64,000 nucleotides of DNA from Glandiceps talaboti (GCF_964340395.1 NC_135556.1:14519910-14583909), one strand, 5' to 3'; positions 22,286 to 45,024 are shown, numbered from the stretch's first letter. Notes: generated by a model from the letters alone, not told the origin. A program made the numbers and translations.

Positions 22286-25200
22286 AACATACATACATAC
22301 ATACATACATACATACATACAATACACACAATACACACAATACAGGCAGACAGGCAGACAAAAAATTACCAGGAGCTGAGGTTGTAATGGACATAATAAA
22401 GTGGATAAACATAGGAAAGTGTGTGTCTGTATGTTTTATAATGGAAGGGAAGGGGGGGGGGCGATGAGGGAGGGGGAGAAGTGGGTGTGTGTGTGGGGGG
22501 GGGGGGGGGGCTATGAATCTCCTCATTTCTAATGAATGATTCAAGCTTCCCATAACAATGTCTTGTTTCACTTTTTATCAACAGCCATGAACACATAGAA
22601 GTGTATTGCGTTGGAAATGAAGTGTTGTTCTTTAGACAAAGAGATGGGCCTTACTTCCCTTCACTTAAACTTCTACACAAATGTAAGTTTGGTAAATATT
22701 CACTGTCTTGAAAACAGACATACATGGTTAATATTTCAATATATTCCATAAATTTGAAGGTAACAAACACTTAGGAGTCATGAATATGTAATAAGTAATA
22801 ATATTCTGCTATTACATATTCATTTCTGCTGACTACCATGAAGACAATGCATGTCCATTTCAAGGACCTCCACTGAAAACTAAAGAAGGAACAAGATTCA
22901 ACTCAGTGTTTTTTTGGTGTAACGAATCTCCAGAACCGAAATTTACGAAAATAGCATCCTACATATACAGTTAGTGCTTTCGATACTGCATGCAAATAAT
23001 CACTGGTACACATGTAAAACTTGTAATTATGGTTTTGTTTTCAGATCCTATTATTTTACCTCAACAAAGAGTAGACAGAGGTGCAATACGTTTTATACTA
23101 AGTGGTGCCAATGTTATGTGTCCTGGCTTGACTTCAGCTGGGGCTACGCTTATACCAGCAGAAAAAGACACAGCAGTTGTATCCTTATAGATATCATCAC
23201 CATGGTAACTTTTAATCATCAAAACATAAGTACATGTACATGCATGTGATAACCTGTATTTATCCTTACAGTTATCGTCACTGTGGTAATTTGTATTTTT
23301 CCTATACATGTAGTTATCACCATGGTAACTTGTATTTGACCTTGTAGTTATCATCACCATGGTAACTTTAATCATCAAAACATAAGTACATGCATGTGCA
23401 TTTCCTTTTTGGATGATTTTGAATATTAGTTACATCTTGACAAAGCTGCTCCTACATGGGGGTGGGTTAAATATAAAGATACAAAATATGGAAGAAAATG
23501 AATAATCTGTGACAGAAAGATGCAGGACCTGTTGTTGAATTAAAAACACAAAACTAAACACATCTGCACATATAATTTCAATTTTAGTCAGAGAAAGAAA
23601 AACGTACATGAAGGGTTAAATTTCATATAATGATTCCATATATAACATACTCTAAACATAGCCTTAACTATTGGTACTCAAAGTGTTTTCAACTTGAAGC
23701 AGATGCTTAAATCCTTGGAGTCCCAAAAAATGGTTTAACTTTTGGGTCCTTTCCAATTAGAGTGTATGGTTTGCAAGCAGTGAGCCCTTTAGAAACGTAG
23801 ATAATATTTCACACAGTCGTTGAAGTTCCTTGACCATTATACTCAGGCAATTATGGCTGAAGGTAAAGAACATGCACTAGCAGTAGGAGTTATGAAGAAA
23901 TCAACAAATGATATGTAAGTATACATGTATGCCTGATATAAATTGGACAATGTTACAATATCAAGTGTTATTTATACATGACTTTGTACACTTGATACAA
24001 ACCATTTTTATGTGCATGCTGAACAGTCTTCACCTTTCTGTGTTGGTTTCAAAATTTCAAGTTGGCAATGTTAACATCTTTCCATGAGATGATAACATTT
24101 TATATCATTCATTCTGGTCACTTTATTGTACTTAATGGCCATCGGCCCAAAATACAAAGAAAATTAGTACATAGTCAGACAAAAACGTCACAATCTCAGC
24201 AAATAGTGTTTGCTTCTTTTCTCAAAGATAGTGCATGATAAAGAAAAAGAGCAAGTTTTTGGATTGTATCACTGTCTTCAGAACGCATGATTTCAATGAA
24301 TTTTGTATAGGAAGGAGGAGAGTAAAAGTAATGTGGTATGTACTTATTCCGGTATTGATTGAAAAATGCACATTTAAGTAGGAAATGAAATTCGTCCTCG
24401 ACCTCATGAAGGTCACAGAGAGTACATATTCTGTCATCACGGTGTACATTATTTCTCCTCCCCAATTCAATTTGTAGCCAATGTGCTGAACACCTAAAGC
24501 GTGCAACCATCATGCGATGTTGGCCAAACTTGATTTCAGACAAGTACTTTTCACGGTGTAATGACAATTTAAAATTTCTGTAATGTAAAAGTTTATCAAA
24601 AGTTGATACATCACTCTGCCATTTCAAAAATAAAAATATTTTAAATCTACTTACAAAAGTATTTACAAATAAATCAATGTTTTCAACATGTTGCGCATTC
24701 CAAACATCTTTCAGGTTACAGATTTCTAGTAAACTTTTAATTTCTCTAACCCAAGTACCCCTAGTACGTACACCAGAGTTCTCTATCTGAAGGAGCATGT
24801 CGTAACATTTCCTGGGATATCTTTGACTTGGCATGTTTAAAAGTTTCGCCCAGTATTTGATACATCTTTTTGCTGTTAACAAATAAATAGGGTATCTTCC
24901 ACAATCCCCTAGTACAGCGCAGTTCGGGGCACTTTTTGATACGCCAAGAAACATTCTACATGCCAACAGCTGCACCCTTTCCAATAATACATAACTCTGG
25001 AAACCCCAGATTTCAGAACCATATGTTAAAATTGGTACAATGAAAGTGTCAAAAATTTTAAAGAATGTTTTACATGACAATGTTCCTACTTTTCCACACT
25101 TACGCCACATGTACATAAATGATTTTCTACCTTGTTGTGAAAGTATTTTTGTCGCATAAGACCACTTCAAATGACAGGAGAAAAGAACCCCTAAATACTT

Positions 25201-26754
25201 GTAATACGATACAACATCAAGTCTCTGCCCTCTGAAAAACCATTTTTCTTTTTTCGATATACATCCGCCGTTTTTAAAAACCATTACTTTCGTCTTTGAC
25301 AGATTTACTTTCATGTTCCACCTTTCACAATAGTTACTCAAAGTGTGTAATAAATTCTGCAGACCAAAGATACTGTCAGAAAACATAACAATGTCGTCAG
25401 CAAATAACAAGCATAAAATTTCTATTAGGTCAGGTGCAAGTTGAACCCCCCTTTGGCCAGTACGTTGCACTTCCCTTACTAGCTCGTTGATGAAAAATGA
25501 AAAGAGGAAAGGGCTAAGCATGCAACCTTGTCTCACTCCAATCGGACACTCGAAATACTCGGTTTTTCCCTTGTCAGTTCTCACACACGATTTGACACCA
25601 CAGTACATACTATGAAGTATGCGGAACATTTTTCCCTTGACGCCACCCTTTAAAAGAATATACCAAAGTCGTTGTCGTTCCACAGTGTCAAATGCTTTTG
25701 AAAAGTCAACAAAAACGCAATAAAATTTTCCCTTATTCAATGTCAAGTATTTTTGGATTATGGACTGTAAGATGAAAATGTTGTCAACTGTTGAGTAACC
25801 TCTCCTAAAACCAGCCTGGGCTTCGTCAATCTTTGTGAAAGCATCTGCCCAAAATGTAAGTCTACGGTTGAGGATACCTGTGAATATTTTACTGAAGATA
25901 CTTAACAATGAGATTCCTCTGTAATTGTCTGGTACATTGGTGGCACCCTTTTTATGAATTGGAACAATTACCGCTTTTGCCCACTCTGTTGGAAAAATAC
26001 CCGTATCCATAATTCTATTGAATAAAGCTTTCAGATATGGAAGTAAAACTTGTGGTGATGATTTAAAAAATTCTCCCAAGATGTTGTCTGGACCAGCTGA
26101 CTTCCCATTTTTAAGACTTGAGATACTAGCAAGTATTTCTTCATCTGTTATTGGACAATTAAGTATATCATAATCTATATCCTCGACTGCTGCTGGTATA
26201 ACATCATCAACAGCTGACTGAAATAGATGTGTATATTCTTCTGACATATGGAAAGGAACATTATCACTTTGCTCTTTGTAGAGACTACTAAAATATTTGT
26301 ACCAAGCCTCGGGTTGTATACAAGGTATATGTGGTTTAGAAATAGTAAGTCTACGGAGAGTGTGCCAAAAACGTTTGGGATCTTCAATACATATGGACAA
26401 TTCATTTCTATAAGTTTCCATAACATTTTATATCAATACAATTCAATTCAATACAATACAATACAATATCGCACAATACATGCAGTACAATGCAGTACAA
26501 TGAGATACAATACTGTACAATAAAATACAACACAATGCAATATTGCACAGTACAATGCAATACATGTATAACAGTGATTTGGCCAATGCTCTTCCCAGTC
26601 TATCTCATCTCCAATTTCATCAATCGAAACAAACCATTGCATATTTTTATTATTTTTCTCGATCTGTTTCTTCTACAGTAAAGAAATTAACAAAGGTATT
26701 GGTGTGGAGACAATTCATTATCTGAATGATGGTCTATGGCATGTCAAGGCATAA
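20531..26754 (+). CDS. MCTS1: MCTS1 translation re-initiation factor
   Basis: Six coding exons: 20531-20541, 21649-21801, 22585-22682, 23045-23178, 23847-23914 and 26679-26754, in matching phases, giving 179 residues (human 181). Exon 1 encodes only MFK and two bases of the next Lys. Diagnostic stretches are [58 protein letters not shown] and [13 protein letters not shown] at the C-terminus. Residues 1-90 form the pre-PUA domain and about 92-170 the PUA domain. The family binds DENR, the pair acting on the 40S subunit in re-initiation and post-termination recycling. The donor after exon 4 (GTATCC) is weak and lies at the start of a minisatellite. The last intron holds an antisense LINE. Confidence 0.96.
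21913..22325. repeat. Very long (ACAT)n microsatellite
   Basis: Roughly 100 ACAT units with few interruptions (one short AC run at about 22195-22215). It lies in MCTS1 intron 2 and creates long His/Thr/Tyr/Ile frames that are not genes. Confidence 0.97.
22446..22510 (+). other. G-run tract
   Basis: Several runs of 5 to 16 G within 65 bases in MCTS1 intron 2, on the coding strand. Able on paper to form G-quadruplexes; long homopolymers are also prone to assembly error. Confidence 0.6.
23179..23390. repeat. ~40-bp minisatellite starting at MCTS1 exon 4 donor
   Basis: Units with the core TTATCATCACCATGGTAACT or variants occur about four times (around 23190, 23270, 23312 and 23346), joined by TTGTATTT and CCTTGTAG segments. 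The first unit begins within a few bases of the exon 4 end at 23178, so the donor GTATCC lies inside the array's first unit. Two units share the tail AATCATCAAAACATAAG. Confidence 0.7.
24092..26435 (-). mobile_element. 5'-truncated non-LTR retrotransposon (LINE) with perfect target duplication
   Basis: The body runs 24108-26419 and is bounded by identical 16-bp copies of ATAACATTTTATATCA at 24092-24107 and 26420-26435. It carries an open frame of about 740 codons (26421-24196) with a reverse transcriptase: [70 protein letters not shown]-terminal CTLC...H...C zinc-knuckle-like motif follows. The endonuclease domain is absent and the apparent start codon overlaps the duplication, so the copy is truncated at its 5' end. 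The 3' end has AATAAA then a short GAATGAATGA tail. A perfect duplication and an unbroken frame mean a recent insertion. It is antisense to MCTS1, in its last intron. Clade not assigned (Jockey/CR1-like). Confidence 0.92.
26434..26570. repeat. Degenerate (ATACA)n pentanucleotide repeat
   Basis: Units of ACAAT/TACAA with frequent changes continue for about 135 bases directly next to the 5' side of the LINE insertion, ending 108 bases before the acceptor of MCTS1 exon 6. Confidence 0.8.
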
Positions 26755-27459
26755 TTATTGTATATCATCAACAACGTAACCCGTCAGAAGTATCTGTGCA
26801 TATCTCTATTCTCCTCACACCAATTCTGGAACATCACTACACACCAGTCTTAGTTAAGAGTATGTCTGGTCATGGTGTAGTTTGATGGAACAATCATTTC
26901 TGTACTTAAGAGTATCTTGTATTTAAACCAGGGTTTTTAATTCCGTAAGAAACACTTGAATGAACACAGCTGTTTTTTGTGTGTAGCACGCCCTCACATG
27001 GCTAATGGCAGTCAATGTATTACCCCCTATGCTGATTTGTTATTGGCTAAAATTTAAAAGGTAGTTGTGCCAATATATTAAATATTTATAAAACTGCTCA
27101 GAAGTGGTGACATTTATAAGGATTTGATTCTGTTTGGTCAGAAAATTTGAAGATGGATGGTGGCAATTTATGGTCATGTGGGGTGCAGTGTACTACATAC
27201 TTGAAATATAACCCAATTAATTTAAGAGTGGGGGTGGGTGGTTGTGTTACAGAAGTGAATTTAAGAATTAATAGGGTGTGATAATTCAAGAGGTCTTTAG
27301 CAATTTGAAGAGTCTAGTGAGCTGATGTCTTAGAAAGGCTTGCATGTTGTGAGAAAACTTAATATGTAGTCTATGTATTTCCCATCATGTAATGCCAATC
27401 TACACAAGGGTAGTGATAAATTTGCATATGTTGCCTTGTGTGATGTCATGCTGATAGTT
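26755..27459. other. MCTS1 3' flank, nothing recognised
   Basis: This stretch should include the MCTS1 3' UTR. An ATTAAA near 27077 is a possible non-canonical poly(A) signal. No gene, RNA or clear repeat was seen. Confidence 0.35.
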
Positions 27460-27800
27460 TGTATTTCTTTACTCGTAGTTTCCAACCCCACTCACAGAAT
27501 CTGTCTCTTGACATACCACAAAAGTGTGTATTTGTTTACTCATAGTTGCCCCCCCCCTCCCCCGTAGAATCTGAGTGTATATCTCATCATACCACATAAG
27601 TATGTATTTCTTTACTCATAGTCCCCCCTCCCCATAGAATCTGATGGTGTACATCTCTTGTGATGTCATACCACAAAATAGTTTGTTTTTCTTTACTCAC
27701 ATGATGTCCATCCCCTTGCCATAGAATTCAACTATATGTATTTCTCTCATATATCATGCAACAAAATACTTGTTTTACTCCATGATGTCACAGTGATGTT
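27460..27800. repeat. Degenerate ~70-bp minisatellite
   Basis: Four to five units repeat the order TGTATTTCTTTACTCATAG, a C-rich run, CATAGAATCTGA, then CTC...CATACCACA. Unit starts fall at about 27460, 27525, 27602, 27680 and 27772. It lies between the convergent MCTS1 and ABCE1 genes. Confidence 0.65.
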
Positions 27801-28334
27801 GGAACACTGAAGTGGGTATTTCTTTTTACTTCTATGACACTCCATTCAGTGGGACAAATATTTAAATTTTAGTTTTCCTGTGATGTCATATCATATCACA
27901 CATTTGTAGTAATAGGAATTTCTCTACTAAAATTTACCATAGTGGTATCTGATTAACGCATGGTAATCTTCTGTTATGCATGTAACATTGTTGAACTTCT
28001 AGGCTATGGAAAATAGGTGTCATTTTTGTCAGAAACAGACCTTTTTTTTTCTCAATATCGTACAAGAACTTGGCTATGTATTTATGTACAAAACTCTGTA
28101 TTGTATGAAATTTGAATATTAAAAATGCACATAGAAATGTTACAATTCTCTGCCTGTAAATTACTGTAGAAGAGTTAGTATTCACACGGATGCTGAAAAG
28201 AAAATATTATCTTTATTTAATACTATGTTGCCCTGACAACTGATCACTGAGCTGGTCTGAATGTAAATGTGGGTGTATATGTGAAAATAAAAGATGAGGT
28301 ACAGGGGTGGCCATCACAGGATACAGTTGTAAAA

Positions 28335-28535
28335 TGAACACTGTCACGTCATCACCACAAGAGAAGCTGTGGTATTAGTAGGAAATACAACTTGGTGCTA
28401 ACTTGTCTCACCCCATCCATGGAAATGGACTTGCAGATAAACTATAAATGAACATCAAGTCATCACCGACAGATGTCATATTAGTTGGAAATACAACTTG
28501 GCGTTAACTTGCCCATCCATGAAGGACACAACTCC
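28335..28535. repeat. Diverged tandem duplication (~110 bp)
   Basis: AATGAACA...GTCATCACC, then GGAAATACAACTTGG and TAACTTG...CCATCCATG occur twice in the same order, at about 28335-28425 and 28448-28525. No coding capacity. Confidence 0.6.
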
Positions 28536-30170
28536 TGGATATATACGTATCACAAAACTGACAAAAAGTTGACACATTGAATGATTTCATTGGGTTTTTA
28601 TTTCAGGGTACTTGTAAAATACACTGTAGGGTTTTTGTCAACATTTCTTGCGTACATCAGAACTTTCTATGATACACAGATCAATTGAAAAATTCACATA
28701 AAAGACTTTGATTCTACAACAAAATCACAATTATGACACTAAAAATAAAGAAAATGATCTCTTGCAGAATTTAGTTCTGAGGGGTGAGTGTCATTCCTTC
28801 TACAGACTTTCTGGGGAGGGTGACATCTTTCTCCAGATGTCTGGGGGTGTGACATTCTTTCAATTTATTCTATCATACACTTTTTCACTTAAACATGATT
28901 TGATTACACACTTTTATGAAAATGAATCCCAAGGACTACCAGATATGATCTGCATGTTTGTTTGTTTGCTACATCTTTCCTATGTACAGTTATCCATCGA
29001 ATGCCTATTTCGTGATGTGTGCAACTGAAAATATTTCAGTTCGTATTTTCGTGAAAAAGTGCTCCCAAAATAAGTTTTTTGAAAAATTTAAAAATGGGGT
29101 CTGTCAAATGAAATATTAACATTCACATTTATGAAGAAATTCCATCAGAAATAAGACATCCTGTTTGAATTTGGCAATAAAATTTGATAAGCACTGGTAA
29201 ACAATTTGATTTTATTGATTACATTATATTACAATATTGGTTCCTTCATCAATTTCATTTCATTTTTTTCTGTTCATGTCATTTGTACACCGTTCTGAAA
29301 ACTAATATGAGGATTTCGTTCTGTGGTTTCTATTCATGTTTGCAACTGAACCCCCACTCCTCCCCTCCAGTGTACCCTCTAAGCCAATTTGACGCACACA
29401 GTTTCTAGTGACACCAAATTTGGTGTTCCCCTATCTCTTAATATGTGGTGACTCACAAGAAATGCCAGTTTTTGTCATTTTGACTCACAACAACAAAATT
29501 TGGCTACCACTAGAGGGCACACTGTCCCCCCTCCCTCAGTATATATTGTTTTGCAGTCATGCAACAATACAAATATTTCACCAGTCACCATATTTGCATA
29601 CCTACAGTGATGTCATCCATCCATCCATGCATAAATTACACAATGTTCTTTATATTAGATTCATAGATTTCATTCTGACTTTAGGCTTGTCTGGCCTCTA
29701 ATGTTAGTTCTGTGCTAACTTAGTCATGAGGTTCCTGCGTACTACAGTCTCTATATAGTGAAGTTTCAATAGTGTTTTCCTTATAATCACAATACAAGGG
29801 CTGGTTTTCCCCAAGTTTACCTAGACAACTTTCAAACATCCATACAGTTGATGATGACACATTGTATGGTATGGTATGTGTCTGTATGTTAGGAACAATG
29901 TACAAAAAAATACTGCAAGAAATCATCTTCAATGATAACAATGACAAAAAAAAAAAAAAAAATTCCACCTCTAATTCAATGTTTGAGTGATCTTGTCATC
30001 TTGTGATGCTACAACATCGTAAAGATACAACGAGGGCTGATGAAATGTTCAAATATGGAGACGCACAATGAAATGTCCCTACTGCCTGCACAGACGATGT
30101 CTAAAAGACCTCTTATAAATCAATAGGTTCGCCTATCCAAGAACTGGATAAGGATACGTATGCTGGTGGT
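28536..30170. other. Convergent intergenic stretch and probable ABCE1 3' UTR
   Basis: The right part should contain the ABCE1 3' UTR. A minus-strand AATAAA at about 28593 and others near 29212 are possible ends. Apart from a CTCF-like motif at 29507-29520 and a 17-A run near 29946, I see nothing. Confidence 0.4.
29507..29520 (+). promoter_or_regulatory. CTCF-like motif
   Basis: CCACTAGAGGGCAC matches the core of the bilaterian CTCF consensus at nearly every position. It lies between convergent MCTS1 and ABCE1. A second good match in opposite orientation is at 43933-43948. Binding is not shown. Confidence 0.4.
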
Positions 30171-40311
<10,141 letters not shown>

Positions 40312-41061
40312 CTTGCTGTCCCTTGAATACAGTAGTAAAAAACAATGCAACAGGTCATTATTTACAATCACATGTCTGTAGTCCTGTTGAGGTGTGACGC
40401 CATTTTTGTTGTAATCTCATTTGTTGACTTATCAGAGAAACTAGCACAAAGCATATGCAAGGCTACTCCAAAGTGAATCATTCTGCAAGAACGTCAAATT
40501 TATTCTCTAAACATCTAAGAATTGGTAAAATTAATCACCATATATGACAAGAAAACTGACTGGTTTCACAGTGTTTCGCTGATGATGATTATTTGCCTGA
40601 TTTTGTAATTTGTTGACTGGAAAAGATGACATAAAATTAGTTGGGTGATATGTCAGGCCAAGGAATCACAGCATACATAATCTATGTTGGTCTCATGTTA
40701 GTTTCAGATCCAGAAATTCATGATTATACCCGATAATAATTAGTAATAAAGGAAGCATGTGTTGGCCTTCTTGCATTTTCAAATGTCTTGATGTGCATAA
40801 AAGCCTTTCAAGTTTTGAATTTTGCATGTTCTGACTATAAATAGGAAAACAATGTTGTTTCAATGACTTCTTTGGATACTTGCCGAGGTACATTACTGGA
40901 AATATGTGTCAACCAACAAACATACACAAATTTAACTTATTCTCTATTTTAGGTAATTTTCCCAAATAAAAACTGTAAAAGCAGAGATATTCTCTCTCCC
41001 ATTAAGTCAGGACCATCCCCCTGGAGTTTCAATGGTACTACTTTCTTGTTTGATTTAATTT

Positions 41062-41128
<67 letters not shown>

Positions 41129-42151
41129 TCATCATATTCCCAATCTGAGACTAATGTGATACTGAATATGAGACTAAGTCTTCAATGTGATTCTGGATTT
41201 GATTCTGAGATGATGTTATAACAAATAACACAATCAGATAAATTCAAGTTGTTGATAGTATTAATACTAGATGTGGATTCAAAGCAACAGTGATCAATAC
41301 ATCGACTGTCTGCAACTATAATGGTGCCAATAGCAGACATCAATCTTAACTTGAAGGGTTGAAAGCAAGAATGTAGAATAGTAGACAGACTGATATGTAC
41401 ATCATACTAGTCACGTTGAGAGTTACACTTGGGACAGGAATGCGGCTAGATTCCACTGCACAAATCTAATCAATATTGTTGTAAACAAGTGGTCACTGTT
41501 CCAAATGTTCAAAAGTGTCAATGTTGTGATAATGGGCACGCAATCATTATAACTGTGATGCTGTATCCCTGTAAATCATCTCAATATATACACTTTACTT
41601 TTAGATAAATCACTGAGATCAGGGACTCCTAGAGCCTAAGAGATGTCATTGTCTAGACAACGCTAGACACATTCATTGTCAAGTCTCCAAAGACATACAG
41701 GAAATTGTCCAAATAAAAGTGTACTGCTTGTTCACACTGAATAACCTTCTGAATTATTGATTATGTGATAATTTTATTGATAACCTTGAACTTCAATGCT
41801 AACTTTACGAATGAATCGTTGAATATTTGGCAAGTTTCTAGTTTCAAATTCACTACACTCGAAGTTTTCAAATTTCATCTTATATGAATGACTTGCCAGA
41901 AATGATTGGAGTTTGAAGACATCTAATCAGGAAGATTATACTTACTGAGGTCATAGTAATTGTACAATTATAACTTGTGAATCATCTGGTGAACCATTAA
42001 CACATTTATGAATGGAGTATGTACGGGTCACGGTGAAATGGAAGCAGTGTTCAGTCACCGATTCGATGTCACATGCCGTACACAATATGGGACGGCAACA
42101 TCGCTCCCTAAAACGAGTATACCCTCGCGTCATACAAGAACTACAACTTAC
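40312..42151 (-). other. Probable 5' UTR intron of ABCE1
   Basis: An acceptor-like TTCAAG precedes the ABCE1 ATG by about 10 bases, and a strong donor GTAAGT follows a probable non-coding exon at 42152. A (GTC)n microsatellite lies at 41062-41134. Nothing else was recognised in this intron. Confidence 0.5.
41062..41134. repeat. (GTC)n microsatellite
   Basis: About 22 GTC units end in ATC units, in the probable first intron of ABCE1. Confidence 0.95.
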
Positions 42152-42420
42152 CGTATGAACAGCTAACTGTCTTAGCTTCGTCCACTCGTAAGTTTCCGAT
42201 ATATTGTAAGAAAATTGTGACTCTTTGACACTTCCTTTCGTGTCTGGTTCGTTCGGATTCCTGTAATGGCGACTGCCACACGTGTGCGCATGATCTTGCG
42301 CGAAGTGGTGCAATCGAACCAATCAACATAGAGGGCGCACTACGAGTAGGAATTTTGCTGTGACAACCCGATACAACTTTATTTGGCAATATCTTTTCAC
42401 CTTGTGCGGCTGTTTCACAA
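42152..42420 (-). promoter_or_regulatory. Probable ABCE1 non-coding first exon and promoter
   Basis: A donor ACG/GTAAGT at 42152-42147 ends a CpG-richer segment than its surroundings. Within it are an E-box in ACACGTGT (about 42281), NRF1-like half sites GCGCATG and TTGCGCG (about 42285-42303), and a GAGGGCGC motif near 42331. These fit a housekeeping TATA-less promoter. The start site is unknown and several ATGs occur, so the limits are rough. Confidence 0.45.
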
Positions 42421-43060
42421 TCAATGCTTCACTTTAAAATGTTGCGCCTAGGGACACCCATAGAAAGTTCCGTAACAGCTTTTAAGTTAATCAGTAAGTC
42501 TCAATTGCTTTACTCTTCAATATGTAGAGATAATGAATTTTGTACTTTGTGTCAATTTGTTACGGACACCACATGTTACAGACACTTCACACCAGCACAT
42601 TCCATTAGATACTGGGACACACAAACTAACAAATTAAAGTAGGTATTAGCACACAACATTCTCTAATATATCAAAGCGACTTCACAACAGTAATGCTGCT
42701 CTGCCAAACTTACTGTATTAATGTACAAAAATATCTCTAAATGGTTTCTATATCTGACATCAATAAACTTCATATATTGGCAATGAAACCATCAACTGAA
42801 CCCATTTTTATGCATACTAGATGATTCTTGTCTTGCTAACGCTAAGATGTTATCACCAAAAAATTCAAATGAGACAGCATTGACAGCAAGTATATTGTTT
42901 ATTTGTTGCAAAGATGTCTAATAGTGCATGAATATCATTACTAATAGATTTATTGTTACATGTAAGATCATAGACTCTTCATCGTGGGTGGAGGGTCAAT
43001 GACCTGGGGGCGGTACCAGTGGCCAGCTCTGGTAGGGGTGTGTGGCCAGTGCTTGAAACC
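42421..43060. other. Gene-free stretch
   Basis: No exon, RNA gene or repeat was recognised; open frames here are short and domain-free. Fragment AATGCTGCTCTGCCAA near 42690 weakly resembles the MITE at 32.95 kb. Confidence 0.4.
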
Positions 43061-43064
43061 CCAG

Positions 43065-43290
43065 GCCCCATTTTAGACCATTACAGATTTTTAAAAGCTG
43101 AAAGTTTAGACCTAAATACATTTTTCTTAGGAGGCAACATTTTGGGGCAACTAATGGCAGTTATGATTTGGTAAAGGACAAGACCACGTTTTAGACCAAG
43201 CAAAATCGAAAATAATGCAAAGTGGGCCCCGTTCTAGACTCTTGAGCTCGAAAAAAACAGACCCCATTTTAGACCAAAGAACTAGAAAAC
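43065..43290. repeat. Dispersed-repeat-like block with CCCATTTTAGACC motif
   Basis: CCCCATTTTAGACC, CCACGTTTTAGACC, CCCCGTTCTAGACT and CCCCATTTTAGACC recur at 43068, 43183, 43227 and 43261. The regular recurrence suggests a degenerate repeat or the remains of a mobile element. Confidence 0.5.
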
Positions 43291-43932
43291 GCACCCCAAA
43301 GGGTGGCACATATACGTATACTCAAATAAGGGGAGTTGCCACCCCGGTCTATGGTCGTCTATGCATAGGGGATATATTCTGTCTTTTGGAGGAATTCCAT
43401 GCGTATCTTAACTAGATAGAAGATTGCGATCTTAGTAATAAAGTTAAACGTGTTATGTATTTCGAATTCATAATTTTATTTGAATTTCTTATTGATACAG
43501 AGTGTTCTAAGTTGCAGTTTCTTTTTCAACTGACCGCAAAGATTTATTTCACTAGCATCACTGAGCTCAGTGAGTTCATGTGATTTATTCAGTCCATGTT
43601 ACCATACATTTTAATTTCTGATGATATGACAGCATACTGTAAGAGAGATTTCTGCATTCCCTAATTTTTTTTACATACTCGGTAGTTTGCTGCACAATTT
43701 CAAGGCTAATATTTTGTTCGTGACTACCATACACATTCTTTGTTTTTTGCTCTCTCGTTTTTATTTATTAACTGTTTCCCCTTCTTTCCTTCCATTTCTA
43801 AACAAATAATACCTATGTTAATAATTTGAATACTTACATAATTTCATGTCCTGCGTCATCTCTCATGCACTACTCTGAAAAGAGTTGTGAAGAGTCGGAC
43901 TTGGAGAATGCAATCGTCATCTGATTATCTAC

Positions 43933-43948
43933 AGCGCCATCTAGTGTT
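43933..43948 (-). promoter_or_regulatory. CTCF-like motif
   Basis: Minus strand ACACTAGATGGCGCTG fits the CTCF core. Its orientation is opposite to that at 29507-29520, so the two face each other across ABCE1. Binding is not shown. Confidence 0.4.
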
Positions 43949-43950
43949 GA

Positions 43951-45020
43951 ACGAATGAAAAAAAACTCCCGTAAACGTAGCAGTAGCTGTTCGTATATCT
44001 GCACATCTCTATTGCTAAATTAGCAAATTGAACATATCTGTTAGGAAGAGAATGCCATGATAATATAGTTACCATTATATTGACAATGACAGATGCTTCG
44101 TTGTTGTAAAAATGAGAAACTGAATAATCCTGTTAAAGTTCGATCTCCAATCTCTGTTCAGCCTTCAAGCTTCTTTCACAAAATATGAAATGAAACAAGC
44201 CAATTTTACGTATATAAAGTCATTATTGAAGGTCCGCAATTATCATATATACGCAATTGATATTTTCATGCGTCATCTACATTTGATACATGTGTATCAA
44301 ATTACTGGTCATTGATAATTTAATTTTTGGTGTGCTAAACCTATTGAAACAGATGTACGATCACACATTCTTCGGTCAAATTGCAATTACAAGCATATTG
44401 AATGTTACATATCGTTATAACTGCGGTTGATATTCCCAATATGGAAGTCTTAGAAGTGAAGCAAATTAATATCATTCTTGTTGTTTTTGATTCACATATT
44501 TTACAGAAATATAAGCCATCACCAATGATTGATAAACCTGTACTGCGACCGTAACTTGATACCGGCTACATTGATTGAAAATGTCGTGACAGATGACACG
44601 TCAAAAAAAGCAACCCACTTTTAAGTTGTCAGCGATGAACTCCACCCGGTGGCATAAATAAACCTTGAATATGGATTAGCAGGATATTTGATAGCGAGAC
44701 CTTGAATGGGAGTACTAATAAGTATCATTACATGTCATATCTATAATGTATACTACTGATTTATTGACAATGCACGGAAACATATTGGGACTGACTGTTG
44801 GTGTTTTCTTTACTCTCCATACCACATGTTCAGACTTTTATTGACGTCGACTGCCCAACAGATAATGACAATTTGTGCGTTTAAGAATAATAACTGGTTG
44901 GAGCCTCCAAATACAGACACCTTACTTTGTTGCACGCCATTTCCAATTATATTATTCATAACTAATCCTGTCTCCTCACAACAAACCGATCGACTTTACA
45001 TGACTTACTCTTACGGCCAA
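43951..45020. other. Gene-free stretch
   Basis: Nothing recognised on either strand. Confidence 0.4.
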
Positions 45021-45024
45021 TTTA

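Noticed and set aside
21807-22571. Open frames up to 254 codons of Tyr-Val-Cys-Met or Ile-His-Thr-Tyr repeats
   Set aside because: They translate the (ACAT)n microsatellite in MCTS1 intron 2.
41951-42389. Minus-strand open frames of 82-123 codons at the ABCE1 5' end
   Set aside because: A strong donor at 42152 splits them and the protein has no family; better read as non-coding exon and promoter.
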